A stretch of DNA of 64,000 nt from Myxococcales bacterium (GCA_016793325.1 JAEUKI010000030.1:186001-250000); one strand, 5' to 3'; counted from the stretch's first letter, positions 26,265 to 35,399 are shown. Numbers and translations: made by a program. The notes: generated by a model from the sequence alone, not told the origin.

Positions 26265-27656
26265 TCAGAGCTGAAGCAAGCCGGCCCCGAGCGTCCGAGT
26301 CCAGCTTCGCGTGCCCATCGCTGCGAGTCTGCGCGCCTTCTTTGCGAGGAGCTTTCGAACGTCGGCTCCCGGTTGTTGGGCCAGGAGAATCGCTGCCGCT
26401 GCTGCGACTTGCGGAGCTGCCATCGACGTCCCGTCCCAAGCGTACCACTTGGTTTCTCGCTTCGTTCTTGCGGCACTCTTCGTCATTGGCAGCGTCGAGA
26501 GGATGTCGACGCCCGGGGCGACGAGCGCGACGTGCTCGCCCGTGTTCGAAAAAGACGCGCGCGCAAACGCTCGATCGACAGCCCCGACGGCGATTACGCC
26601 AGCGAGCGCCGCAGGAAACTCCGTGGGATTCCCCTCCTCGTACTCGTTGCCCATCGCAGCGACGACCGCGACACCAGCGTTGACGAGGTCCTTGATGAGC
26701 CTCCGCTCTTCCGTGGATGCACGAACGCCACCGATGGAGAGGTTGACGACCTTGCATCGCGCTTTGAGTGCAGCGCGCAGCGCGCGTTGATAGAGCGCTT
26801 CGTCGACCTCGAAATCCCCATCGTCGTTGGGAACATCGCCGAAGATCTTCCACGCGTGCAGCTTGACGCCCGCGACGCCGTGCCAGCCTGCCTTGATGCC
26901 TGCGAGGCCGGCGAGGATTCCTGCGACGTGAGTTCCGTGCCCGGAGATGTCCTCGGCGCTCGTGCCCGCGTGGTGGTAGGCGTGCGCCGAGATGGCGGAG
27001 TGCGATTCGTCGAGTCCCGTATCGAGCACTGCAACGTCGACGTCCGCTGCGCGCGGTGCGACGGATCCGATCGCCCCGAGATGCCACGCAGCACGCACGC
27101 TCCTCCGTCGGCCTGCTGGAACCTTTCGCAGCGGAACTCGCTCGACGTACTCGACGGACGGCTCGTCTTCGAGCGCTCGACGGACGTCGCTCACGGACGC
27201 GCCGGGCGCGAGACGCACGAGGTTGACGGTGTTGTGGCTGCCCTCGCTACGCGCAGCACGCACATTGAACGCGATTCGCTCGGACAGCGAGGCGGAACTG
27301 CTGCTCTCGTCGACGTTGATTGCGACGACCTCCTCGATGATCCCGTCTCGTTCGAACGCGCGAAACGGTCGCCGGAGCGAATCGACCAAGTCCACGGACG
27401 CGGGCGACGCTCCGCTCCTCGTTCGATGAACGATCGCGTCGTTGCTTACTGCCACGATGAGCTGATTGCTGACCCACAATCGACGCGGACGGGGCTCCGC
27501 GCGCGGCGACTCTGCGGGAGCGGCGCGAACGATCCTGTTCAAGAGCTCCATCGCTTCGAGCTGCACAGCGTCGCGGTCGGACGCCGTCTCGTCGCCTAGA
27601 AGAGCTCTGAGCCTCTTCGCGAGCTTCGCCAAAGAGTTTCGACCTGATGATGCCAT
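26265..27656 (-). CDS. S8 subtilisin-like serine protease
   Basis: A 463-residue subtilase with an intact catalytic triad: Asp in AVLDTGLD (about 212), His in GHGTHVAG (about 240) and Ser in GTSMAAP (about 411). The oxyanion Asn is in AAMGNEYEEGNPTEFPAAL. Residues 60-180 form an N-terminal extension that ends like a propeptide (DVRRALEDEPSVEYVERV). No signal peptide is visible, so it may be cytoplasmic or exported atypically. The start at 27656 is chosen because GGGAGG sits 7 nt upstream. A small propeptide-like gene follows directly. Confidence 0.9.
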   Translation of the reverse strand: MASSGRNSLAKLAKRLRALLGDETASDRDAVQLEAMELLNRIVRAAPAESPRAEPRPRRLWVSNQLIVAVSNDAIVHRTRSGASPASVDLVDSLRRPFRAFERDGIIEEVVAINVDESSSSASLSERIAFNVRAARSEGSHNTVNLVRLAPGASVSDVRRALEDEPSVEYVERVPLRKVPAGRRRSVRAAWHLGAIGSVAPRAADVDVAVLDTGLDESHSAISAHAYHHAGTSAEDISGHGTHVAGILAGLAGIKAGWHGVAGVKLHAWKIFGDVPNDDGDFEVDEALYQRALRAALKARCKVVNLSIGGVRASTEERRLIKDLVNAGVAVVAAMGNEYEEGNPTEFPAALAGVIAVGAVDRAFARASFSNTGEHVALVAPGVDILSTLPMTKSAARTKRETKWYAWDGTSMAAPQVAAAAAILLAQQPGADVRKLLAKKARRLAAMGTRSWTRTLGAGLLQL

Positions 27657-27752
27657 TCGCGTTCCTCCCAAGGTTGCAGGCTTGCCGAAGCATTCCGATG
27701 CCGTGTGGTCTGCCCGTCGAACTCGACGCCCGTTTGTTCGACGGAGCGCTCG

Positions 27753-29159
27753 TCACCCGTCTCTCTTTGCGATCACCTCCCCCAGCTCACTGCGCGTCAG
27801 CGGCCCCCTGAGCCACGAGATCGTGTGCCTCGGCTGCGCGACGCTCAGTCCTCGCGTCGCGTCGTGCACGTTGCGCACGAGAAACCATCGCTTTCCCAAG
27901 CGCTTGAGCACGTCGTGGACGCTCTTCTTGCTCGCCCCGTCGCCCACGCCTCCGTCCGCGCTCGCGAGCCCATCCACGACGCGCTCGCGATCTGCGTCGG
28001 TGAGCAGTCGCCCGATGCACCACAGGCCCGCGTTGCTGAGCGCCCGGTAGTCCACATCCATCGGGTTCTGCGTCGCGAGCACGAGGCCCACACCGAAGGC
28101 GCGGGACTGCTTCATCAACGCGATCAGCGGCCGCTTGGTGGGCGGGTTGGCCGGATGCGGCGGAAGCATCCCGTACACTTCGTCCACCACGAGCAGCGCG
28201 CGCAGCGTGTTCGCTCCGGGAAGCGAGAGAACGTACGCCCGCAGCTCGTCGAAGAGCAGCCCGAGCACCAGCCCGCGTTCGGACTCGTCCAGGTGCGCCA
28301 CGCTCACGATGACGGCGGGTGTCCTTCCGTCGCGCTCTCGGGTGAACCATTGGCGCACATCGAGGGCGACGCCCTCGCGCCAGCTCGCGAAGCTCGGCGA
28401 CGCGATCAGGGCGTTGAGCGCCGCCGCCAGGGTGTTGCGCTCTTTCTTCGAGAAGAACCGGTCGATCTTCATCGCGCCCACTTCGGTGACGGGCGGCGCG
28501 TCGAGGTCTGCGATGAGGGACGCCAGGTCCGCGCTCTGTCCCGCGCGCAAGCGTCGCTCGGCGAACACGCAGAGCAGGACGTGCTCGCGCGAGCTCGCGG
28601 GGTCTGCGTCCCGTCCCAACAGTCGCAGGACGAGCGACACCGCGGACGCGAGCGCGTTGCGGGCGACTTCGATGTCCGACGGGGCTCCGTCCCACAGTGG
28701 GGAGCGCTGTTCGAGCGAGGAGAGCAAGTGCACGGGTTCGCCGGCGTTGCTGCCGGGAGTCAGCACGCGAACCCGGATGCGATCGCGAAACGCAGCGATG
28801 TCGTCGTTGGTGATTCCCGCTTGGGCGAGGCCCAGGTCGCGGGCTTCGCACGCGTCTGCGATGGGGTCGCGTCCGTCGGGCGAGAGGGCGCTCTCGCCAG
28901 CGTGCCATCGCTCGATGGACGCGCGGTCTCCCAGGTCGAACGTGAGCAGCAGGTTCGCCAAGTCCCCCTTGATGTCCACCATCAACACGGGAACATCTCT
29001 CCGGAGCACCTCTTCGACGAGCACGAAGAGGAGCCCGGTCTTTCCCGAGCCGGTCATCCCAGTGACGACCGCGTGGGTGACGAGGTTGGACGGGGCGAGG
29101 TCGAGCGCTTCGAACACTCCCTCCCCAGTGATCGGAAGTCGTCTGCCGAGACGCAGCAC
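27753..29159 (-). CDS. HerA/DUF87-like ATPase
   Basis: A 468-residue P-loop ATPase of the HerA/FtsK/VirB4 group, which form hexameric motors on DNA or in secretion. Walker A is GMTGSGKT at about 34-41. VLMVDIKGDLANLL matches the HerA-like VDxKGD motif, LLVVDEVYGMLP is Walker B, and LVLATQNPMDVDYRAL is the sensor region. The GTG start is 6 nt after the stop of the upstream gene, so the pair is one operon. The HerA partner nuclease NurA is not present; the partner is an unknown helical protein instead. Role in DNA processing or defence is inferred. Confidence 0.82.
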   Translation of the reverse strand: MLRLGRRLPITGEGVFEALDLAPSNLVTHAVVTGMTGSGKTGLLFVLVEEVLRRDVPVLMVDIKGDLANLLLTFDLGDRASIERWHAGESALSPDGRDPIADACEARDLGLAQAGITNDDIAAFRDRIRVRVLTPGSNAGEPVHLLSSLEQRSPLWDGAPSDIEVARNALASAVSLVLRLLGRDADPASSREHVLLCVFAERRLRAGQSADLASLIADLDAPPVTEVGAMKIDRFFSKKERNTLAAALNALIASPSFASWREGVALDVRQWFTRERDGRTPAVIVSVAHLDESERGLVLGLLFDELRAYVLSLPGANTLRALLVVDEVYGMLPPHPANPPTKRPLIALMKQSRAFGVGLVLATQNPMDVDYRALSNAGLWCIGRLLTDADRERVVDGLASADGGVGDGASKKSVHDVLKRLGKRWFLVRNVHDATRGLSVAQPRHTISWLRGPLTRSELGEVIAKRDG

Positions 29160-29165
29160 GCTCGA

Positions 29166-30011
29166 TCAGCGCTTGTTACCCGTTCCATCGAACGGGTTGT
29201 CCGATGGAACGAGCGGGTTCGCTGGCGTGGGCGCTGGCGACGGCGCGGGAGCGGGATTGGCCGCTTCGGCAGCGTCCTTCTTGCCGGGGCCGCGGGGGAC
29301 GTAGATGCTGGGAGCGATCGTGTCCGCGTCCTCCTGGCGACGGCGGACGTAGCGGAGCGCGGCGACGATCTCGGAGTACGCAAAGATCACGACGGCGCCA
29401 ACGACGCGCCGGAGCTGCAACAACGGCTCGAGCTTGGGGTCCTTGCCGGAGTGCTGTGCGTACGCGGTGGGGAGCTCGGCGACGAGCTTCTCTGCGAGCG
29501 CGACGTCCTCGTGGCGAACGAGCGCGCCGTCTTGGTGCTCCTTGACGATCACGAGCAGGGCTGAGACGTCGGAGATCAGATCGAGGTTTCCCTGGCCCTC
29601 GCGGATCTTGTCGACCGCGGACTGCGCGAGCTGTCGGCGCCCGACGAGCAGGTCTGCGACGCGCAGAAACTCCTCGCGGAGCGCGCGGGCTTGCACTGCG
29701 AGCTCATCGAAGTTGGAGGTCTCTGGCGAGTGCGCGATCACCTGCGCGTTGGCGTGGATCAGCCCGTGCGCGTAGGTCTCGAGTTGATCGACGTTCTTGC
29801 GATCGAAGTCGAAGAGGCGCTCGAGCAGCGGCAGCTGCGCTTTGATCGCGGGAAGCGCCCGCAGAATCGTCGTGGCGGCGTAGAGCGCCTCGATGTTGTA
29901 GATCCCGACCTTGTTCGGATCGATGGCGCCGATCTCGGCCTTCATCGCGTCGATCGCGGCCTGCCCCGTTGGTGTTCCCGGCGTCGGCTCGGGAATGCCT
30001 GTTTCACCCAT
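29166..30011 (-). CDS. Unknown partner of HerA-like ATPase
   Basis: A 281-residue protein, mostly alpha-helical (LYAATTILRALPAIKAQLPLLERLF; ELAVQARALREEFLRVADLLVG). It has one moderately hydrophobic segment around residues 210-232 (VVGAVVIFAYSEIVAALRYV) and a Pro/Ala-rich disordered C-terminus (ANPAPAPSPAPTPANP). The ATG at 30011 follows GGAGG at good spacing. It is the first gene of a two-gene operon with the HerA-like ATPase. The fold is not recognised; an adaptor or membrane tether for the ATPase is plausible. Confidence 0.65.
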   Translation of the reverse strand: MGETGIPEPTPGTPTGQAAIDAMKAEIGAIDPNKVGIYNIEALYAATTILRALPAIKAQLPLLERLFDFDRKNVDQLETYAHGLIHANAQVIAHSPETSNFDELAVQARALREEFLRVADLLVGRRQLAQSAVDKIREGQGNLDLISDVSALLVIVKEHQDGALVRHEDVALAEKLVAELPTAYAQHSGKDPKLEPLLQLRRVVGAVVIFAYSEIVAALRYVRRRQEDADTIAPSIYVPRGPGKKDAAEAANPAPAPSPAPTPANPLVPSDNPFDGTGNKR

Positions 30012-30059
30012 GTTGTCCTCCACGGCGTCGAGTGACGCGCGGAGACATGGCAACACAGG

Positions 30060-30420
30060 ACCAAAAGGGCTGTCAATGGCCGAAGGGGGCGAAAGGTGAG
30101 GGCCGAAGAGCGGGTAGCGGGCTGGGCGCGCGGCGCCTGAACGGCGTAAATCGCGGCGAAAGCGCGGGGAGGGAGGGCGTTGTGGGCCTATTGGGCCGAA
30201 AACGAGCGGGCTGGGCGTGCGGGAAGCGGGAAATTGGCGGGAGCCGGCCGGGGGAGGCGGGCCGGACGAGGCTAAATAGCTTGGAAAAGCGGGTGAAACG
30301 CGAGCGGCAGCGGGCTAAATGGGGCAAACTGGGCGAAGAAGTCCGGTGAGAAGTGGGAAATTGGGCGAAAGAGGGGGGGGCGAGTGGGTTGGGAAGAGCT
30401 AAATATATTGAACTAATAGA
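30060..30420. other. Purine-skewed low-complexity block
   Basis: About 360 bases where the + strand is strongly G- and A-rich, with short recurring words (GGGCTAAAT, GGGAAATTGGGCG, GGGCTGGGCG) and a canonical G-quadruplex pattern at 30166-30186 (four G-runs with loops of 1, 1 and 6). The minus-strand frame through it is Pro/Ser/Phe low-complexity and not believable as a gene. It lies upstream of the HerA operon and at the left edge of the island. Confidence 0.6.
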
Positions 30421-30722
30421 TTTTTTGGTGAGTGGACGGTGTCGCGGTACTGGGCGCTCCACGATGTGGCTTGTCGGCGCATCAGCAGCAGTATTGCGAT
30501 ATTTCGATCAATCCGCTCGCCCGAGGAAGCCGTCATACATTCGTTTACTCGGACGACGTCGGACTCACCGTTCGCCTTCAATCTCGTCACGTTTGGGGAT
30601 GCATCGACGACACCGACTGACCCAACGCCGCCATCGATCGTGGGGCACCAACACCCTCTGAGGCCCTCCCGTCCGGCGATTGCTGTCGCGTCGGCTGGAA
30701 GGCGTGCAGCTCAGACCTGAGC
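30421..30722. other. Gap without a supported gene
   Basis: About 300 bases of mixed composition between the purine block and the first long repeat copy. Short open frames exist but none shows protein-like pattern or a ribosome binding site. It is probably decayed island DNA. Confidence 0.4.
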
Positions 30723-30940
30723 GGCTAAGCGAACCCGTCAGGAATTTTGAGTTGTAGCTCGATGTAGGCGTCGACGCACATTTCTCGCCGGTACTTGGGC
30801 GCGAAGCGGAAGTCCTGTGAATTGCGACGAAGCACGGCGAAGCATCGCCGCTGCGGCTGTTCAAGAGGGGCGTCGGCGGTCGTTGGCAACAGTTCTCCGC
30901 ACTAAAACCGCGGCAAAAGTCCGTAGCCTGTCAGTCATGG
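30723..30940. repeat. Direct repeat, copy 1 (about 215 bp)
   Basis: This segment recurs in the same orientation at 34370-34590 with roughly 85-90 percent identity by eye. The best-matching core is about 30757-30935 and includes CGACGAAGCACGGCGAAGCA and GTTGGCAACAGTTCTCCGCA. On the minus strand it encodes what looks like the last 50-65 codons of a protein (CFAVLRRNSQDFRF, YRREMCVDAYIE, then a stop), so it is probably a gene fragment. The two copies bracket the ABC-3C operon. Confidence 0.8.
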
Positions 30941-31369
30941 ATGGCTACCCAACCCGCAAGCGTAGCGAACAACGACAGTGGCATCGCGATCGTGACGGCG
31001 TGTCGTGCTCCGAGCGATCAGCCTCTGCTGACCCTGGTAACGGAGCATGTTTGAGCTTGGAAACGTGGCGGGATACTGTGCCCGCGTCCAGCGGAGCCGA
31101 CAAGGTCTTTGGCTCACAGCAACCGGATTGCACACGCGTGACCAGCGACGAATCCGAGGCTCGCCAGCGCGGCGGACATAGACTGACAACGCCGGTGCGG
31201 CAGAATCCGCTGCACCACCGCTTCCAGCCAGGGGTAGAGACGTCGAAGCCGAACCGCGACCTCACGATGACTCCACGGGAGCTCCGTGGTAACGATGGTG
31301 CGAAGAATCTACTCCCTCGCTGACAGAACGCAGAGCCTGCTCCGTCGTGCAGGCAATAGCGAGCGACCG
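30941..31369. other. Upstream region of ABC-3C operon, no gene
   Basis: About 430 bases between repeat copy 1 and the first ABC-3C gene. Both strands have frames of 80-170 codons, but these lack recognisable patterns and overlap one another. It must contain the promoter of the ABC-3C operon; I see no strong consensus. Confidence 0.4.
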
Positions 31370-32326
31370 ATGAAGTACGCCTACGAAGATCTAAGCCCCG
31401 AACAGTTTGAGACCCTCGTCGTCGCAATCTGTCAGTTCCTCCTAGGGACAGGTGTCCAGGGATTCGCAGCGGGGCCGGATGGCGGCCGCGACGCGAAGTT
31501 CATCGGGACCGCAGAACTGCTACCCAGCAAGGCGGAGCCTTGGCGGGGCACGGTGATCGTTCAGGCGAAGCACACCAACGGGTACAATAAAACTTTCTCC
31601 GACTCCGACTTCCATAGTGATGAAGGCGCCGAGACGGTGCTTGGCAAGGAGCTGCCGAGAATCAAGCGACTGCGCGATTCAGGAAATCTTGATCACTACG
31701 TCCTGTTCTCAAACCGCCGGCTGACCGGCAACGGAGAGTCAAAGGTGCGCGGAGTGATCTCTGCGGCGTGCAGCATCGAATTGGGATCGATCATGCTCTG
31801 CGGCGTCGAGCAACTTGAGTTGTGGCTGAAACGCTTCCCCGACGCCGCGCGAATTGCGGACGTGGATCCGGTCGATTCTCCTCTCTTGGTGAGCCCCGAC
31901 GAACTCGCAGAGGTTGTCGAGCACCTGGCTTTGCACTTGGAAGACGACAAATCGGAAGTGTCTCCACCGGCAGACCGCGTCACCTACGCGCGCAAGAACG
32001 AGATCAACAAGATGACCACCGAGTACGCGAAGGAGTTGCGGAGGCGCTACTTGAAGGAGACCGCCCAGATCAAGCGGTTCCTTGCCGCGCCCGAGAACGA
32101 CAGCGTCCTCGTTCGCTACCAACTGGCAGTGGAGGAGTTTCAGCTCAAGGTAATTGCGAAGCGTCGGAGCGATCAACCCTTCGACAATGTGTTCAACTAT
32201 CTGTTCGACCTCCTCTTCGAGCGCGATACGATTCTGCGGGCGAACAAGCGACTCACGCGCGCGCTGATCTTCTACATGTATTGGAACTGCGATTTGGGGC
32301 AGAGCGACGATGTTGAGACCAGGTAA
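31370..32326 (+). CDS. ABC-3C system effector, PD-(D/E)xK-like
   Basis: A 318-residue protein. The N-terminal 75 residues have the layout of a restriction-endonuclease/Mrr-like fold: helix SPEQFETLVVAICQFLLG, then GPDGGRDAKF (Asp near 41), then VIVQAKHT (Q-x-K near 65-67). A central part and a helical C-terminus follow (YAKELRRRYLKETAQIKRFL onward). It is the first gene of a three-gene operon with a middle-component protein and a DUF2326-like ATPase. That order matches ABC-three-component conflict systems, in which this protein is the predicted nucleic-acid-cleaving effector. The ATG at 31370 begins the conserved MKYAYEDLSPEQF. It overlaps the next gene by 17 nt. Confidence 0.82.
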   Translation: MKYAYEDLSPEQFETLVVAICQFLLGTGVQGFAAGPDGGRDAKFIGTAELLPSKAEPWRGTVIVQAKHTNGYNKTFSDSDFHSDEGAETVLGKELPRIKRLRDSGNLDHYVLFSNRRLTGNGESKVRGVISAACSIELGSIMLCGVEQLELWLKRFPDAARIADVDPVDSPLLVSPDELAEVVEHLALHLEDDKSEVSPPADRVTYARKNEINKMTTEYAKELRRRYLKETAQIKRFLAAPENDSVLVRYQLAVEEFQLKVIAKRRSDQPFDNVFNYLFDLLFERDTILRANKRLTRALIFYMYWNCDLGQSDDVETR

Positions 32327-32558
32327 ACACACCCATCCCGATCGCACGGTGCTCAACCTGAGCCTGCTACTTCTCACGCGCCTGCGAGACCGACGAGTGG
32401 AGGAGTATGCGGAACTGAAGGCCTTCGCGAAAAAGAAAGTCGCGGGGGGCGAGCGGCTCTTCCTGCCTGCATTGAACCTACTCTATCTTCTCGGACTCGT
32501 CGAGTATCGACCCAAAACCGACGCGTTCGAGTACCGGGGACCCAATGCGGCTATCTAG
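32310..32558 (+). CDS. ABC-3C middle component (MC6-like)
   Basis: An 82-residue protein with the pattern of the ABC-3C middle component 6 family: starts MLRPGKHTHPDRTVLNLS, then a helix, AKKKVAGGERLFLPALNLLYLLGLVEY and ends DAFEYRGPN. This winged-helix-like small subunit is thought to couple effector and ATPase. It overlaps the effector gene by 17 nt and the ATPase gene by 14 nt, so the three must be made together. The family name is recalled from the pattern, not searched. Confidence 0.85.
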   Translation: MLRPGKHTHPDRTVLNLSLLLLTRLRDRRVEEYAELKAFAKKKVAGGERLFLPALNLLYLLGLVEYRPKTDAFEYRGPNAAI

Positions 32559-34341
32559 GCTCTACACCAACCGCCCCGCGCTCTTTGTCCCAATCACCTT
32601 CACGCGCGGTCTAAACGTCGTGTTGGCGGAGATTCGACGCCCCGAGAATCGTCGCAAGGACACTCACAACCTCGGGAAAACTACGCTTGGACGCATCATT
32701 GATTTCTGCTTACTCTCGGGTGTCGACAAGAAGTTCTTTCTGATTCGGCACGAGGAGCTCTTTCGTGACTTTGTATTCTTCTTGGAGATCGAGTTGCTCG
32801 ACCGATCCTTCGTCACGGTGCGTCGGGCGGTGGCGGAGCCAACTAAGATCAGCTTCCGGCAGCACAAGAACCGGTCAGAGGATCTCGTCGACCTGCCCGA
32901 CGAGTCGTGGGACCACGCTGGCGTAGGCTTCGACAAAGCAAAGGAGTTACTGGACGGTTTCCTCGACCTTCGCGACCTGAAGCCGTGGCCCTATCGCAAA
33001 GGCGTCGGGTACCTGCTGCGCTCACAAGAGGACTTCCGTGATGTCTTCCACCTGAAGAAGTTTGCAGGCGCACACGCGGATTGGAAGCCCTTTCTCGCTC
33101 GGATCCTGGGTTTCGACGCGACCACCATCGATGCCTACTACAAGCAAGAACGCAATCTCGACGAGAAGAAAGCTCAGGAGCAGGTCATCAAGTCGGAGAT
33201 CGGGGGGGGAGTTAGTGAAGTTAGTAAGGTTGAGGGGCTACTTCTTCTGAAACAAGAGGAGGCAGAGAAGCGACAACGCATCCTCGACGGCTTCGACTTC
33301 GATGAGGTGGACAAAGACAAGACTCGCCACGTTGCAGATGATATCGACGGGCGCATCAGTCGACTCAATCTCGAACGCTACACGCTGTCCGCGAACCGGA
33401 AGAAGATCCAAGATGCGTTGAAGGATGACGAAATTCTCTTCGACCCGAAACGTGCGGCGGAGCTCTTCGCGGAGGCAGGAGTGGTCTTCGCCGGACAAAT
33501 CAGGCGGGACTTCGAGCAACTCATTAACTTCAATCGCGCCATCACCGACGAGCGACGCGCATATCTGAAGGAAGAATTGGCAGAACTCGATCGCGAGTTG
33601 CGACGCGTGGGCGATGAACTCCGCGAACTTGGTCAACAACGCCGTGAGGAACTCGCATTCGTCACAACGAACGATATTTTCGCGAAGTACAGGCTGGCGA
33701 CCGATGAGCTAGTTACGCTCCGTGCCGACATTACTTCGCTCGAGCGCCAACGGACATCTCTCCGACGACTGCAGGATCTCCGTGCAGAGATCCGATCCGC
33801 CAGCGAGGAGCTCGGTCATCTCCAGACTCGCATCGAACAAGACGTCGAGCAGCGGAACAGCGAAAAGACGAGCCTATTCTCGAAGATTCGGCTCTACTTC
33901 AGCGAGATTGTCGAGGCGGTAATCAACAGAAAAGCCCTACTTAGTGTTGCCCCGAATCAGCACGGACACCTGGAATTTCGCGTAGAAATTCTCGATGAGT
34001 CAGGAAACCCGACCAGCGCAGACCACGGCAACACATATCGCAAGTTGCTCTGCGTCGCTTTCGACCTTGCTCTCGCACGCGCGCACATCGACGGTCGTTA
34101 TCCCAGATTCGTATTCCACGACGGCGTATTCGAGGCCCTGGACGATAGGAAGAAACGCAACCTCGATGAGGTGATTCGCCGCTATACGGAAATGGGTGTA
34201 CAACACATCGTGACGCTAATCGACTCCGACCTTCCGGCGGTCGAGGAAGGTGAGGCGCCGATGTTCGACGACGCGGAGATCGTGCTGACTCTCCACGACG
34301 AGGACGAGAACGGGCGGCTCTTTCGGATGAAGGCATGGTAG
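32545..34341 (+). CDS. ABC-3C ATPase (DUF2326-like)
   Basis: A 598-residue SMC/RecN-like ATPase. The N-terminal beta-strands lead to a P-loop variant HNLGKTTLGRIIDF (Lys near 45). Residues about 200-440 form long coiled coils (EEAEKRQRILDGFDFDEVDKD, AELDRELRRVGDELRELGQQ). The C-terminal lobe has FHDGVFEALDDRKKRNL as the Walker B/D-loop region. This matches the DUF2326 ATPases of ABC-3C systems, which are thought to sense invading nucleic acid and license the effector. It is the last gene of the operon; repeat copy 2 begins about 30 nt after its stop. Confidence 0.85.
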   Translation: MRLSRLYTNRPALFVPITFTRGLNVVLAEIRRPENRRKDTHNLGKTTLGRIIDFCLLSGVDKKFFLIRHEELFRDFVFFLEIELLDRSFVTVRRAVAEPTKISFRQHKNRSEDLVDLPDESWDHAGVGFDKAKELLDGFLDLRDLKPWPYRKGVGYLLRSQEDFRDVFHLKKFAGAHADWKPFLARILGFDATTIDAYYKQERNLDEKKAQEQVIKSEIGGGVSEVSKVEGLLLLKQEEAEKRQRILDGFDFDEVDKDKTRHVADDIDGRISRLNLERYTLSANRKKIQDALKDDEILFDPKRAAELFAEAGVVFAGQIRRDFEQLINFNRAITDERRAYLKEELAELDRELRRVGDELRELGQQRREELAFVTTNDIFAKYRLATDELVTLRADITSLERQRTSLRRLQDLRAEIRSASEELGHLQTRIEQDVEQRNSEKTSLFSKIRLYFSEIVEAVINRKALLSVAPNQHGHLEFRVEILDESGNPTSADHGNTYRKLLCVAFDLALARAHIDGRYPRFVFHDGVFEALDDRKKRNLDEVIRRYTEMGVQHIVTLIDSDLPAVEEGEAPMFDDAEIVLTLHDEDENGRLFRMKAW

Positions 34342-34369
34342 CGGACCACCTTGGCAACCCATGCCTGAC

Positions 34370-34590
34370 CAGCTAAGCAGAATCGCCGGGAAACTCGGCA
34401 GTGTTGCTCGATGTAGGCATCGACGCACATTCCTCGCCGGTACTTGGACACGAAGCGGAAGTCTTGTGAATTGCGACGAAGCACGGCGAAGCATTGCCGC
34501 TGCGGCTGTTCAAGAGGGGCGTCGGCTGTCGTTGGCAACAGTTCTCCGCACTAAGACCACGGCAGAAGCCGTTAGCCTGTCAGGCATCCC
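34370..34590. repeat. Direct repeat, copy 2 (about 215 bp)
   Basis: Diverged copy of the repeat at 30723-30940, same orientation. It begins just after the ABC-3C ATPase gene and its right end abuts a truncated ISAs1-type transposase reading leftward into it. The pair frames a 3.4-kb unit that contains the whole ABC-3C operon. Confidence 0.8.
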
Positions 34591-34593
34591 GGT

Positions 34594-35148
34594 CAGGCAT
34601 GCATCAATCATCATCTTCTCGAACATCGATGGAATCTCGGACGACTCGCTCAACGCGCCATCGACAGGCTTGAATCCGAGCAACACACGCTGCTCCGTGG
34701 CCCACGCGTGCAGCAGATGCAATGGCGGGGTGCGCTGTCCTTTCCCGAATGCGCCGCGGACACTCTTGCCATCGATCGCGACCACCTCTCCCTCGACCGA
34801 ACCCGCGATGGCCTGAACCCACTTTCGAAACGCCGTTTCGAACTCAACTGGGTCGAGCGCGCCGAGCACTCGACGGATCGTATCAGCGCTCGGCAACGAG
34901 TCGGGCAAGTCCGCCACGGATCGAAGCCAGTCCTCCTTCGCTTCCGCGAAGTCGTGAAGATCGTCCCATACCTCGATGCCACAAAGCGCGCCCGCGAGCG
35001 CGATCACCAAGATGCTGATGGGCGAATACTCTGCACGTTCGATCCGCTTTCGCGTGTCCGAAACCTCGCCGAAGTGAATCTCGATCCAGCTCGTTGCCTT
35101 CGTCTTCTTGCCGGATCTCCGCATCTCGCTCTCGTACTGCGATCCCAC
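34594..35148 (-). pseudogene. Truncated ISAs1-family transposase
   Basis: The N-terminal half of an ISAs1 (H-repeat type) transposase. WIEIHFGEVSDTRKRIERAEYS, ALCGIEVWDDLHDFAEAKEDWL and LPSADTIRRVL match the DDE_Tnp_1-associated N-terminal domain. VVAIDGKSVRGAF holds the first catalytic Asp. After EIPSMFEKMMIDA the homology stops where repeat copy 2 begins, so the other catalytic residues are lost. The reading frame continues to 34510 into unrelated sequence. The GTG at 35148 is the probable start. It is a dead remnant marking past insertion or deletion. Confidence 0.85.
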
Positions 35149-35399
35149 GAGATTTCAAGCACTTCAGGTGCGATCACCCTGACGCCTACATAGAGTACTC
35201 TTTGAAATTCACTGGTGATTTCACTTCGCAACTCAGGCATACGCCCGTGAGCGCCCGCCAAGCGATTGCGGTGGCATCGGATTTATGGCGAAAAGCAAAC
35301 GACACGAATCACAGTTCCTGATGCCCAACCGTGCCATGTTATTCTACTCCAGCAGACTCTCAGGTGACAATCGCGGCCGAGTTGTTGTATGCAGTGGGT

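Noticed and set aside
30073..30462. 129-codon Pro/Ser/Phe-rich frame in the purine-skewed block
   Set aside because: Low complexity mirrors the base skew; no domain, no ribosome site.
30817..31323. 168-codon frame over repeat copy 1
   Set aside because: It crosses the repeat boundary and has no protein-like pattern; the opposite strand holds the gene fragment.
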